Program-made: the position numbers and the translations under genes
Assembly: GCA_022036555.1 (NCBI GenBank)
Contig: CM039134.1
Span: 8,866,818-8,930,817 of the forward strand
Source: Microstegium vimineum
Lineage: Eukaryota; Streptophyta; Magnoliopsida; Poales; Poaceae
Length of the DNA stretch: 64,000 nt
Direction of reading: 5' to 3'
Notes under the pieces: generated by a model
The model's database searches: none
Seen by the model: the letters and a program-made list of their open reading frames with translations, nothing else
What the model was told of the DNA's origin: nothing
In this document: positions 34,197 to 45,366 of the stretch, piece after piece
Numbering within the stretch: position 1 is the stretch's first letter
Layout: the number at the start of each line of letters is the position of its first letter

Positions 34197-35426
34197 CTAG
34201 TATATTTTCCCGTGCTAACGCTACGGCTTTATTGAGAGAATGCTATAAAAAACAACTAATTTGTTTTTGCAAATATCTATTGAACCTCTATCCAACTTCA
34301 TCAGTCAAAACCCCATTTCGGATTCTTACCGAATCTCTTTTGAAACCATCTCGAATCCTTTTGAACCTCTCTAAATTCCTTTCGACAATTCCATCCTGAA
34401 TTCCAATTCAAATTCGTAGGCGTCCCTTTTCAAATCTCCCTCAATTTATTTTGACTTCTCGTGAGCTCTTGTGATTTCCTCTTGAATTTCAAGTCATAAA
34501 AATGAAATACTCATTTTTCCCCTCTCCATCTAATCTAGCTCATCTCCTTCTCCTTGGCTAGATTGAATATCTCCTCTCCCTACCAGCCCACTCGTAGCCC
34601 TCCTCTTCTCCTCTCACTTTCGGCCCACCCAGGCAACAGCAGCAGTGGCAATTGCGAGGCCCAGCAGTCCCGCTCACTCCCCCTCACCGCGTTGGCCCAG
34701 CTCCGCGCACGCGCAGGCCCACACCACTCCCCAGCCCAGCAGGCCCAGGCAGGAGCACCCGCTCCCGTTCCCAGGCCGCCGCCGCCGCCTCGCGGCATGA
34801 GCCGCGCGACGCGCGCCCCCACGCGACGCGCGCGCGCTCTGCTCCGCGCACGCTCTCCCGTGCACCGCTTCGTGCCGCACCGTCCCACCCGCACGCAACC
34901 GAACACGCACGCGCGCTCGCAGGCCTTGCGCCTCGCTTCGCTTCCGCGCGAGCCACGCCTGCGCCCCAGTGCCTCGGTGTCGGCCGTGGTCACCCGGCTC
35001 CGGCGTCCGCGCTCCGCCGGCCGCCACCCGACCCCTCGTCCGCGCTCAGACCGCCCCGGCGTCCGCGCCCCACCCCGCCCTGGCCTGACGAGCAAGCCCC
35101 TTCCCGGCGGCCTCGCTCCACTCCGCCCCGCCCCGCCCCGACGGCCGTGCACCGGCGGCCGCGGACCGGCGAACGCCCCCGCCCTGTTCCGCCCCGACGG
35201 CCGCAACCCGCCCCGCCCCGGTAGAAATAGAAAAAAAAAGGTGGATTTTTTCGGGTGGATGACAGGCTGGAACCCGCGACCTCGTGAGGGCCGCGCGAGG
35301 GTGGAAGAGTTGTAAGACGGCTTCTAACTTTTTAATCTAAGCCGTTGGAAGCGTGGTAGGTGTGCTGTTAGTCGTTGATCTTGAAGGAGGGAATTGGCCT
35401 AGAGAAGTTTTCAATTATAGGGGAGA
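34197..35426 (-). mobile_element. non-autonomous Helitron with GC-rich interior
   Basis: On the minus strand the element begins TCTCCCCTATAATTG (from 35426) and ends in CTAG (34200-34197). A hairpin (complement of 34210-34226, CCGT-A-GC stem with GTTA loop) sits nine bases before CTAG. It lies between A (34196) and T (35427) on the plus strand, the normal Helitron target. Because the flanks rejoin into a Stowaway end, both boundaries are independently confirmed. Length is 1,230 bp and there is no Rep/helicase. The interior (about 34600-35225) is extremely GC-rich, probably captured DNA. The long open frames there are compositional. Confidence 0.82.
35265..35277 (-). promoter_or_regulatory. 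weak B-box-like motif near the Helitron 5' end
   Basis: The minus strand reads GCGGGTTCCAGCC, a partial match to the Pol III B box, about 150 bases from the 5' terminus. No convincing A box. Confidence 0.25.
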
Positions 35427-35604
35427 TTATAAGATGTTTTGACTTTTCTAGATTCATAACTTTTGAAATTCAGTTAGATTATATATTATGTTCATACTAA
35501 ACTTCTAGAAATGTCAAAACGTCATATAAACATTGACCTTTTTTATAAATCTAATAAAGCTTAAGATTCTTTCACTACTTCTTGAGAAACGAGATCGGAG
35601 AGAG

Positions 35605-38034
35605 TATTTTATGAATATATTTCTCTATTTTATGAACATTCATTAAGTGGACTAAGCCTTTGTATTAGTTCTCGACTTAGGTCTAAGAAAACTCAGGAAC
35701 GCCCTGGTAGAGCTATTTTGTAGTAATCTTTACCATTGTTGATAACTTCACCAATCTCATGAGTCATGATGACCTAATGCTAGACAGGCGGCTTTCAGTT
35801 CTCCTGCCTGGAGGGGATCCGGTGCATCACGTACTCCGTACATAGTAACTCCATACTAGTACGTAGGTACGTACGGTACTATGATGTCTCATATATGGAC
35901 ATGACAGGTCCTTATACGTAGGTACAGTGACCTTTTGCCAGCAAGCAGCAAGTATAGCGGGCGACGACGACTGTGGCAAGTATACGTTGGGCTACAGTGG
36001 CCCTAGTAGATCGATCGTAGTAGCTACGACGACTGTGCTTGGCTTGCACACCGCACTACTCCAGTGCTCATGGCCGGCCGGGCAAAGCGGCGTGCATGCT
36101 CGTTCAACTTTCATCAGTATAGCGGGCGAGGCGCGGAGCCGATAGATCTGGTGGTGACAAGTGACAGGTGACAGGTTACACATACACGCGGTAGTAGTAG
36201 CGGCCAGTCACATCGGATGGGGGCCGGCCTCGCCCGGCACTGTTGCCCCTGCAGTTCCACCGCACTGTTCCCCGTGTTCTTCCACTGTTACTCTCCGATG
36301 TAGAGGCAGCAGCAGTATTTCTCATGCCACACCCGCACCCACGGACGATTATTATATTATATTATATTATACTTATTCTTTTAGTTTTCACACATGTAGT
36401 CCCATCCGTCGTCGGTGCAATGTTTCGATGGAGAAGATCGATGAATTGAAGAGCTAGACTTGTTGGATTGCATGTCGTTGATACACAATGCCGCGCGCGC
36501 ACAGTCTCCCACTTTCTCTCTCAACTCTCATATAAGCACCATAATCGGTAAAGTTGTTGATGTCTATTCATGCATCATCTGATCCAAAATTTGAAACAAA
36601 CACGACGATCCTTCATCGTCGGTCAATACTATACTTAGCTAAAGTTTATTCATGCATCATCTCTTACACTATGTCTATTCATGCACCCACACTATGTCTA
36701 TTCATGCATCATCTCCTAATTTTAGTTGTCATGCATCCAAATAACCTACCTAAAATCTTAGCTAAAGTTTAACTAATTCAACCTAGTTAAAGCCAACTAA
36801 AGTTTAGCTGAGTCTATTAGCCGCTCCAAACATCCAGCTAAAGTTTAGTTGCAAGATCTTTTAACCGACTAAAATTTACATCTAAAATTTTAGCTAAGTT
36901 GCGTGCTTCCAAACAGAGCCTAAATGGAGCGAAGTAGCTAGTATCTGAAAATGTTTGAGGGGTTGTTAGAATCTTGGCCACAATTTTTGCTTCAACTAAA
37001 AGTTTAGGGATAAAAGATAGACGGAGCCGTTCCACTTTAAGTGGTGTTTAGTTCAGGGATATAGTTGGACGAAATCATCCTTAAAGACGATTATTTCTCT
37101 ACTAACTCCTACTACCTGAGTTACACACTCATCAATCTTAAAATTAATTTCTAGCATTGTTTTAGATTAGACTATTTAAAACTTAATCCATAGAGAAGAA
37201 TACTAACATCTATAACATCAAATAAGTGTACTAAAATATATATTGGATGTTTTGTTAATGGTAGTACGGTGTCATAAATCTCGATAGTCTTTTCTATAAA
37301 CTCAGTTACATTAATTTAAGATAGTTTTTTAGTAAAGTTAATTTATTTTGGAGAAAGGACCTTATTAGTATCACTTTACCTTTGTCGTCTAGCGTGATGC
37401 AGCAATAACGCAAGGCATGCAGAAAGCCGGCGACGCCGCGGCTAACAGTTTTCTTCGTTTGACTGCTGGACCGGCCGTGATCGATATTCAGCAGCAGGAC
37501 GCAGCAATCTTTGTCAGATCTTTCTAGTCACTTCCGAAAGTGGGAGAGACCGCACACTAGACACTACTCCTACTAAACCTAGATAGCCTCATCGCGTCTG
37601 GCCCTCAAAGCGTAGCTGCTAATGTTTTCCAAAGAATGGATCGGACAGCCTATGTGACATAGAGTACTCTGTACTCCATCTCCGCAGAAGACAAAATAAA
37701 TGACACTCGTAGAATCGTGTGGGCTCCGTTTGGGACCCTGATTCTGCAGCTTTTCTTTGTTCTCCGATGAAGTGATTTTATTAGATTCTTGGTTTTTTTT
37801 TTGAAATAAAACGGGGGGAGAGCTTCCCCACCCGACTTTCATTCGGTATTAACCAAATCCAGCGAGCTGGAGGTGTTTACAGAGTTGCAAGAAAGAAAAA
37901 GGGAACGCCAGTTGGTATAGGAGCAGCACGAAGAGTTGATTGAAATTGATTCTGTGCTGATCTTTACCAAAGTAAAAGTGAATTCAGTAGATTTTTTAGC
38001 TCCTAGCTTCTAGTGTAAATGGAGAAGTAATTTT
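35605..38034. other. intergenic sequence with MITE debris
   Basis: No supported gene. Contains (TATAT)n near 36348-36371, repeated AGCTAAAGTTTA-type segments at about 36650-36900 ending in CCAAACAGAGCC (typical of decayed hAT-like MITEs), and a LINE 3' fragment at 37793-37900. Confidence 0.5.
37793..37900 (-). mobile_element. LINE 3' end fragment
   Basis: On the minus strand the sequence ends ...CCCCCCGTTTTATTTC followed by a run of ten A (T-run 37793-37802 on plus), the usual tail of a grass L1-type LINE. It is strongly 5'-truncated; a target duplication was not identified. Confidence 0.55.
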
Positions 38035-39069
38035 CACTAGTACAAAGTAGTATTATACAGGCAGTTCGGAAGTCATTTCTACTGGTATTTTTCCGAAGCG
38101 CCTGTGTGAAAGGCCAGTAGAAATGGACGATTTCTACTGGCGGTTGCTTGTGAACCGCCTGTAGAAATATTTGTCCGAAAATCGATTTTTAAAAACAGAA
38201 AAAATAAAATTTAAATCCTGGGAGGGGCTAAGAAGCGAGCCGTCCGCCCGTCTCCGTCGCAAGTCGCCCATTTTTTCGCGTAAAATTCACGAACGCGCTC
38301 CGCCGGGGATTCGAACCTGAGACGATTTGTACATGCGGTTCTCTAAGCAACCGCCTGTAAAAATATTTGTCCGAAAATCGATTTTTAAAAACAGAAAAAA
38401 AAAAGATTTAATTTCACGAACACACTCCGCCAGAGATTCAAACCTGAGACCTCAGCCTCGCACGGTACCTCCTCTACCACTCCACCCATCCGTCACTTGT
38501 GTCTAGATTCGGTAGTACTTCATGATATTCTATACTAAACCGAGTGTAAATTGATTGTTTGAGCCACTAAACAAATTCAAATGAAAAAGTTGTGAACTAC
38601 AAAGTTTCATAACTTTTTGAGACCTACAACTTTCATGTAGCAAGTTTTTTCATCCGAGATCGTTTACAAAAATTTGAATTTCAAATTTGACACATTTGAA
38701 CATATTTTTCGATGACAAGATGATTTCAAATGAAAAAGTTGTGACGTACAAAGTTTCATAACTTTTCGAGATCTACAACTTTTATGTAGAAAGTTTTTCC
38801 ATCCGAGATCGTTTACAAAAATAAAAAATAGCAGTATCCAGCCATTTTTAGTAGCGGTTTTCTTATTTTTAGTGGCGGTTCCTTAAGAAAACCACCACTA
38901 AAAATAGTGTATTTTACAGGCGGTTTTCTAAGGAACAACCACTAAAAATCAATTTTCAGTGACAGTTCATAACAATTTTTTTTTCTATTTTTTTCTACTG
39001 GCGGTTGATAACCCAAACCGTCTGTGCTATTTTTCTGGGGCGCAGGCAAAAATCGTTTTTGTACTAGTG
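38035..39069. mobile_element. complete non-autonomous CACTA element
   Basis: The element runs from CACTAGTACAAA to TTTGTACTAGTG (perfect 12-bp inverted ends) and is flanked by TTT on both sides (38032-38034, 39070-39072), the 3-bp duplication typical of CACTA elements. Subterminal CTACTGGCGGTT/AACCGCCTGTAGAAA motifs lie on both sides. The interior holds two tRNA-like segments and the AT-rich module (about 38540-38820) that is itself a diverged tandem duplication. There is no coding capacity. Confidence 0.9.
38305..38485 (-). promoter_or_regulatory. tRNA-like A/B box cassettes in the CACTA element
   Basis: On the minus strand GGTTCGAATCCCC (complement of 38305-38317) is a perfect B box in a cassette that has lost its A box. 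A second copy has GGTTTGAATCT (complement of 38434-38444) with GTGGAGTGGTAGAG (complement of 38472-38485) about 28 bases upstream as its A box. The text between reads GCGAGGCTGAGGTCTC, reminiscent of a tRNA-Gly T-arm side. Confidence 0.55.
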
Positions 39070-39166
39070 TTTTTTCCGATCCCCATCTAAATTAGTTGGT
39101 ATTTAAAGTGTTTGCCTAGCTGTGAGTGTATCTATTTGGAGAAGCTAGAGCTAGAGCTCTCCCAAA

Positions 39167-39424
39167 GGGCCCGTATTCTACTACCGGTTTTAGCTTATCT
39201 CACACATTTACTGTTTAAATAAGCTATTTTTATCTCTAATCTCTCCTCCTCTCAAACCAGCAGGAGGACATGAAGCCAGTTTTTTTCTTCACCTGCTCTC
39301 ACTGGCTCGGTGAAAAGGAGAAGACAGAAGAGAGAAGAAAACAACTCATATGAGTACTGTATGAACAATTAATACATTAGAGAAAGAGAAACTGAAGCTA
39401 GTAGGAGCTCTACCAAATAGGACC
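39167..39424. mobile_element. probable MITE, unclassified
   Basis: The left end GGGCCCGTATTCTACTA is weakly matched by the inverted right end AGGTCCTATTTGGTAGAG. About 258 bp, non-coding. Confidence 0.4.
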
Positions 39425-39493
39425 TAATTGTAATCACTATTTTTTGAGATTATGATCAATTGATATTATTATCTACGATTATTCTACTACATG

Positions 39494-39592
39494 TTCCCTC
39501 TATAAAAAAGGAATGCAATTTTTAGTTTCTGAGAATCAATTTTAAGTTTAACTAAATCTATAAAAAATATTAGTATTTATGATATTCGATGA

Positions 39593-39635
<43 letters not shown>

Positions 39636-39690
39636 GTATATTTATTTAGATTCATAAATATTAATTATTTTTTTCTATGAACTTGGACTA
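39494..39690. mobile_element. truncated Stowaway-like MITE with an (AT)n expansion
   Basis: The left end GTTCCCTCTATAAAAAAGGA resembles a Stowaway terminus, with an AT microsatellite at 39595-39628. The right end is not clear. Confidence 0.4.
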
Positions 39691-39770
39691 TGTGGACCAT
39701 GTTTAGGGAGCTTAACGTGCCTTTTTCCTTCTCCAAAAAGCTAGATGCTCTCCCAAATAGGGTAGCTTCT

Positions 39771-40062
39771 TTAGAGCATCTTCAAGAGACTCTATATATT
39801 GTTTCTAAATATTAGGAATATATATTTTATTAAAAAACACACCCCAATAGCTTTTGTAAATGATTATGAAAATATAGCTATCTTCTATTCTGGGTTTTCC
39901 GCTAGCCAAATATAGAAGACGAGAATGACTCTCTAGACTGCGCATGAGATATAGAAAAACAGTTGGAGAATATAAAGATATAGAAAATAATTTTTACGTA
40001 AATGACTCTCTAAATGATGATTTGGAGAGTATTTTTACAATAGCTCTTGGAGGTGCTCTTAA
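39771..40062. mobile_element. MITE with GAGCATCTTCAAGAG ends
   Basis: TAGAGCATCTTCAAGAGACT at the left is matched by the inverted right end TTAAGAGCACCTCCAAGAGC. About 290 bp, AT-rich, non-coding. Elements with such ends are common in grasses. Confidence 0.55.
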
Positions 40063-40689
40063 GCTGACAAAAGCAGTAAAAGCTACAAGTTATACTAAAA
40101 AATATATAATCTTCTTTAGAGCACTTTCTGAGCTTTTCCAAAAAAAAAGTTTATCCTAAAATTACAACGTTCTGTTCGTTTAATTTATCGTGGCTCAACT
40201 TATCAATCATAATATAATATTTTTATCTCATAATAAAATAATTAAAAATAGTATTAATTGATTTATCAACCATAGAAATAATTAGCCGAACGTGCCGACG
40301 GCTCCCAAACAAGGCCTTTAGTACTAGTCAAAATGAAAACTCCCAACTACGTGCGAAACAATAATTATTTCGTGACCAGAGAGGGTGTTTTTCGTTTTAA
40401 TCTAGACTAGCTAGGATCTCGTCATCTATATATATGATGTGAAACTAATTAATTATTAATAGAACTATATAGCCATGTGATGTGCCATGCATCAGTGCAT
40501 GCAATATATTATTTGGGGATTGCAGACATACACATATGGTGGGTCAAGAGATCTTTGGATTGACGGCCATGTTTCTCCACTGCATGCGTACCGGCAGGCA
40601 TGCAAAGCTACCCTAGCTTGCTCCATCCTAGTATATACTATTCCTCATCTAATGCTACTGCTACTGTTACTGTGCTACACTGCATACTA

Positions 40690-40935
40690 CTCCCTCCATC
40701 TCAAATTGTAAGTCATTCCAAAATTCTTAAAGAGTCAAAACCAAATTTATATAACAATATAATAATATTTATGATGTCAAATAAGTATCATTAGATTCGT
40801 TATCAATTATATTTTCATAGTATACCTATTTAATGTTATAAATCTTTATAATTTTGTCTATAATTTTTGGTCAAACTTGAAATGTTTTGACTCTCCAAAA
40901 TTCTTAGAATGACTTACAATTTAGGATGGAAGGAG
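40690..40935. mobile_element. Stowaway MITE, intact ends
   Basis: CTCCCTCCATCTCAAATTGT at the left and CTCCTTCCATCCTAAATTGT in the inverted right end, extending to about 38 bp of terminal repeat. TA lies on both sides (40688-40689, 40936-40937). 246 bp. Confidence 0.92.
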
Positions 40936-40937
40936 TA

Positions 40938-41868
40938 CATGACACATGTTAGCCCAGCCCACCTACTTCCTGTATGTTTAGCTATCGATCGGCGTGGGCG
41001 GTGGTGTTGTGCAGTAGAGACCAGTAGCACCAGACAGTACCAGCAGCCTTCCTGTCTGAATAAAAAAAATTAAAAGGAATACAAATGAGGCTAGTGTATT
41101 GGTTGGGCTGAAAGTGTCGGGCTGAAGAAATGGGCCTGATTAAATGTTCAGACTCCAGGGGCCTGTTGAAGAATAGACTGCCTATTAGAATTTTGACAAC
41201 AAAAGAAGCTACAACATAATTTGAAGCGCAAGTTCTTCTACCTAGGGCCATTCACGCAACTTGGCAGTGACAACGAAGATTTATTTATTTAGTTGTTTTT
41301 TTGTAAGAAGTTCAAACAAAATAAATTATAAAATATACTACTACCGCCAATTGAACCTATTTACGCTAGTTGAATTGGCGATATTCTTTTTCTCTATCAA
41401 GTCATCTTAACAAAATTAAAAAAAACATAACTTTTATATATGAACTCATACTAAAATATATGAAAGTTGGAGAGGAAAACATATCTACAACTTTGTTGTT
41501 TATGCCTTTTTCATTTAATAACGATACCTAAAATGATCCTGTTTTTCATATCTGTATTTGTAGATCTAAACATTATATTGATTACTTTGGTATCAAGGTG
41601 ACTTCAAACAAAGATATTGTTAACTTTAAGGTTGTAGATTTCATTGTTGAATACATTTCTTACATATGACTATATGTATTCGCAAAAAAAAAGTGACTAT
41701 ATGAAAAATTCATAGTTTTTTTTGAAGATGTGCTACATAAGGGTGTAGAAAAATTGCCTCCGGTTATCCACTAGCTAGTGCAGCACATTTTAGAAAAAAA
41801 ACATACTATTTCAAATAAATTACCCCAATACAGATTTTTGTTTTGTAAAAAATGAATTTAAAAATACT
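40938..41868. other. intergenic sequence, no gene seen
   Basis: AT-rich, with no recognisable element or coding frame. It ends in the target site used by the LINE. Confidence 0.5.
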
Positions 41869-41883
41869 AAAATTCGTTGGCAA

Positions 41884-44809
41884 TTTGAAAAATTGCTTAG
41901 ATGGCTTTATATGGAGGTTTATAGGTGTGTATGGTTCTCCTTATGAGGAGGGTAAACTTGAGTTTATTCAAGAGTTAGGGGCTTCCATGGATAATTGGGT
42001 TGGGCCAACTGTCATTGGAGGAGACTTCAATTTAGTATCCAATGTGAAAGAGAAGAACAATGGTATTATTAACCATAAGTGGGCTGATATGTTCCAGGAG
42101 TGGATAAATAGTTCTGGCGTGATGGAACTTAAAAATCCTAGTAGGTCTTTTACCTGGACCAATAATCAGGAACAACCTATTATGGCTGCCATTGATAAAT
42201 TTCTCTACACTGCTAGCTTTGACCAAAAGTATCCTTTAGCTTTTGTGATTGCCAAACCTAGGGCTGGGAGTGATCATGTGCCTCTTATCCTTAATTTTGG
42301 AGTCCAAGAAAGTAGAAAACCAAACCTCTTTAGATTTGAAAAGTGGTGGTTACAACAATCAGACTTTAAAGATCTGATTATAAAGATTTGGAGTACAGAA
42401 AGTGCTTTCACAGATCCTTTAGACATTTGGCAATTCAAAATTAGACTAGTCAGGAAGAAAGTTAAAGGCTGGGCTCTGAATATTAATGCTGAGATTAAAA
42501 AAGAAAAGAAGAAACTCCTTGAGGAGTACGATCTTCTAGACATTAAACAAGAAACTGGGGCCTTGTTACCAAGGGAAAAAGATAGGCTTAATAGCATTTT
42601 AGTGGATTTGGAGAACATTTGGTCCCTAGAGGAAATTAAAGCTAGACAAAGATCCAGAGAGAGAAGTATTATGGAGGGTGACAAAAACACAGCATATTTT
42701 CAAGCTGTGGCAAACCAGAGACATAGGAAGAAAAAAATAGAGATCTTAGAAAAAGAGGATGGTAGCTTAGTGGATCCAAATTGTATGCTTCAACATGCTA
42801 TGGATTTTTATAAGAATTTGTTCTGTCAGGAGGAGGAGTTTGGTGTGGAATTAGATAGTGATTTTTGGGAGCCCGAAGATAAGGTGAATAGTGTGGAAAA
42901 CGAGATTTTACAAGCTCCTTTTACTGAGGAAGAGATTAAAAAAAGTTGTTTTCAGCACTTATGCTGAGGGTGCCCCAGGGCCAGATGGCTTCTCTTTTCT
43001 CTTTTATCAAAGTTTTTGGGACATTATCAAAAAGGATTTCATGAACCTTGTTAGAGAGTTTGAAAAAGGAAATTTAAATCTTGATAGATTGAACTATGCT
43101 ATGCCGACTTTGATCCCCAAAGAGCCTGAAGCAAAGAATCTTAAGAAATTTAGGCCTATTAGCCTCTTGAACTGCAGCTTCAAAATTTTTGGTAAAGCCT
43201 TGAATAATAGGTTGATCAGTGTTGCTGATAGGTTGATTACTAATAATCAATTAGCATTTATCAAGGGAAGATTCATTCTAGAGAGTGTAGTTGCAGCACA
43301 GGAGATCATTCATGATATCCATAGAAATAAGAAGGAAGGTGTCATTCTTAAACTTGATTATGAGAAAGCCTATGATAGAGTTAGCTGGGTGTTCTTAGAA
43401 AAGTTGCTCAGATCTAGAGGTTTTGGTGAAAATTGGGTTAATTGGGTTTTGAAGCTAGTCAAGGGGGGTTCTATCTGTGTGAGGGTTAATGATGAGAATA
43501 GTGATTTTTTCAAACTAGGCAAAGGCCTTAGACAAGGAGATCCTTTGTCGCCTTTACTTTTCAACTTAGTAGCAGATGTTCTAACTAGGATGCTTTTAAA
43601 AGCAACCAATCTTGGTCTAATTGTTGGGGTCCTACCTGAAGTGGTAGAAGGGGGTATTATTAGTCTGCAATACGCAGATGATACTCTGATCTTTATGGAA
43701 AATAATTTGGAAAAGGCTAACAATTTAAAGTGGTTGTTATGTTGTTTTGAACTCATGTCTGGCATGAGAATCAACTATGAGAAAAGTGATATGATTACGA
43801 TGGGGCTAGAGGAACAAGAAACAAATGAGTATGCTAAATTGTTCTGTTGTAGAAACAATGATTTTCCTATTAAGTATTTAGGAGTCCCTCTTCATTTTAC
43901 AAAGCTGATAAGGGAAGACTTGCAACCTATAGTAGATAAAGTTGTTAAGAGAATTGCAGGATGGAGAGGTAGGTTACTTTCTTATGCTGGGAGGTTGACT
44001 CTCCTTAAGGCCTGTCTAGCTAGTATTCTCATTTACCTCATGTCTTTGATTAAGTTCCCAAAATGGGCTATTAAGTTGATTAATACAAATATGGCTCATT
44101 TTCTTTGGAATAACAATGAAATAGACATAAGTATCATTTGGCTAATTGGCAATTAATTGCCCAAAAGAAAGAGTTAGAGGGGTTTGGAATCCCTGACTTG
44201 AGAGACTTGAATATGGCTTTACTTAGTTCCTGGATCTTTAGATATCATTTAAACTCGACTGCCATTTGGAGAAAGATTGTAGATTATAAGTACAAGACAG
44301 ATAACCCAAACTTGTTAAACTGTCCTGATATTAATTCATCCTCTTTTTGGAAAGGAGTTTTGTGGGCCATCAAGGCAGCTAGAATTGGGATTAGATGGAA
44401 GATTGGTAACGGTAAAGGGGTGAGGTTCTGGGAGGACCAATGGTTTGGTAACTCCAGCTTAGCCATTCAGTTTTGGTCGATGTATGTTATCTGTGAGCAA
44501 CAAGGTAGGTCTGTTGCGGATATCTGGGATGGAGTTGTCTTAAGACTAACGTTTCGAAGAAATTTCTCACAAAACCTTATGGCCTTGTGGTAGGATCTAT
44601 TGGGTATTGTAGAAGATCTAAATCTGGTTGAAGAAGAAGACAAGATTGTGTGGTGTTATAGTTCAAAGGGTAAATACTCAGTTCAGGACCTGTATGCGGT
44701 GATTAATCACAGGGGGGTGACCCCCACTTTTGTACATGCTGTCTGGAAGTTACATATCCCTCTAGAGTACAGATTTTTCTCTGGTTACTCTCTAAAAATA
44801 GATTACTAA
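41884..44809 (+). pseudogene. LINE ORF2: endonuclease (partial), reverse transcriptase, zf-RVT-like end
   Basis: The endonuclease C-terminal half is visible as VYGSPYEEGK, VIGGDFNLV, SFTWTNNQ and AGSDHVPLIL (to about 42300). The reverse transcriptase follows, with GPDGFSFLFYQ, FRPISLLNCSFKI, KLDYEKAYDRVSW and GLRQGDPLSPLLF, and catalytic YADD at 43671-43682. A C-terminal segment (WCYSSKGKYSV, VHAVWKLHIP) resembles the zf-RVT domain of plant LINEs. Frameshifts lie near 42960 and 44140, and a stop at about 44591-44593. An ATG at 41852 lies in the flanking DNA and is not a LINE start. Confidence 0.92.
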
Positions 44810-45327
44810 CTAGGGATAATCTGGATAAAACGGAGAGAAGTCTTAGACAAAACATGTCTCTTCTGCTCTGAATCTGAAACCATTCATCATGTTTTTTTAA
44901 TTGTGTGGTTGCCCAAAGAATCTGGCATGTTTTGCTTAGGATGCTGAATTTATCTGAAGTCTGTAGTTTTGAAATTGTGGCTTCTAGATGGCTTGCTAAC
45001 AAGCGTTTTGATGTTGCTAATATCATGTGCGGCTGTCTTATGGTGTTTGTGGAAACTTCGCAATGACCTTTGTTTTCGGGGAGTGGTTTGGAGAAACGAA
45101 AAAGGGATGATGTGGCGAGTGGCTGGGACTCTGAGAAGGTGGCTACCAATGCTCAAGGAAGAAACTGGGCGTCAGTTGGAGGTGATCGCGGCAGAACTGG
45201 AAGTTTTAGCTTTGAAGTCGCTGATGATTGGCTGGGTGGACACAAGGAATCTGGTTTCTGTTCAGATCAACCTGGGATCGGCTTGCGTCGCTGTGAATCA
45301 AGTTAATTCTGAAGAAGAATCGTGCTC

Positions 45328-45329
<2 letters not shown>

Positions 45330-45365
<36 letters not shown>
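45330..45365. repeat. G36 homopolymer inside the LINE
   Basis: A run of 36 G in the 3' region of the LINE, the longest in the window. Confidence 0.9.

Positions 45366-45366
<1 letters not shown>

Larger units (their letters stand above)
34181..35604. mobile_element. Stowaway MITE split by a Helitron
   Basis: The left part is 34181-34196 (CTCACTCTATATCTAA) and the right part is 35427-35604, beginning TTATAAGATG and ending CGGAGAGAG. Together they form a 194-bp Stowaway with TA on each side (34179-34180 and 35605-35606). Confidence 0.8.

Noticed and set aside
34554..35315. Long open frames on both strands (253 and 208 codons) in GC-rich DNA
   Set aside because: They lie inside the Helitron, several frames are open at once, and the products are Arg/Pro/Ala-rich without domains. 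This is expected from GC composition.
41852..41883. ATG upstream of the LINE as the ORF2 start
   Set aside because: It lies in flanking DNA and the left target duplication; the LINE itself is 5'-truncated.
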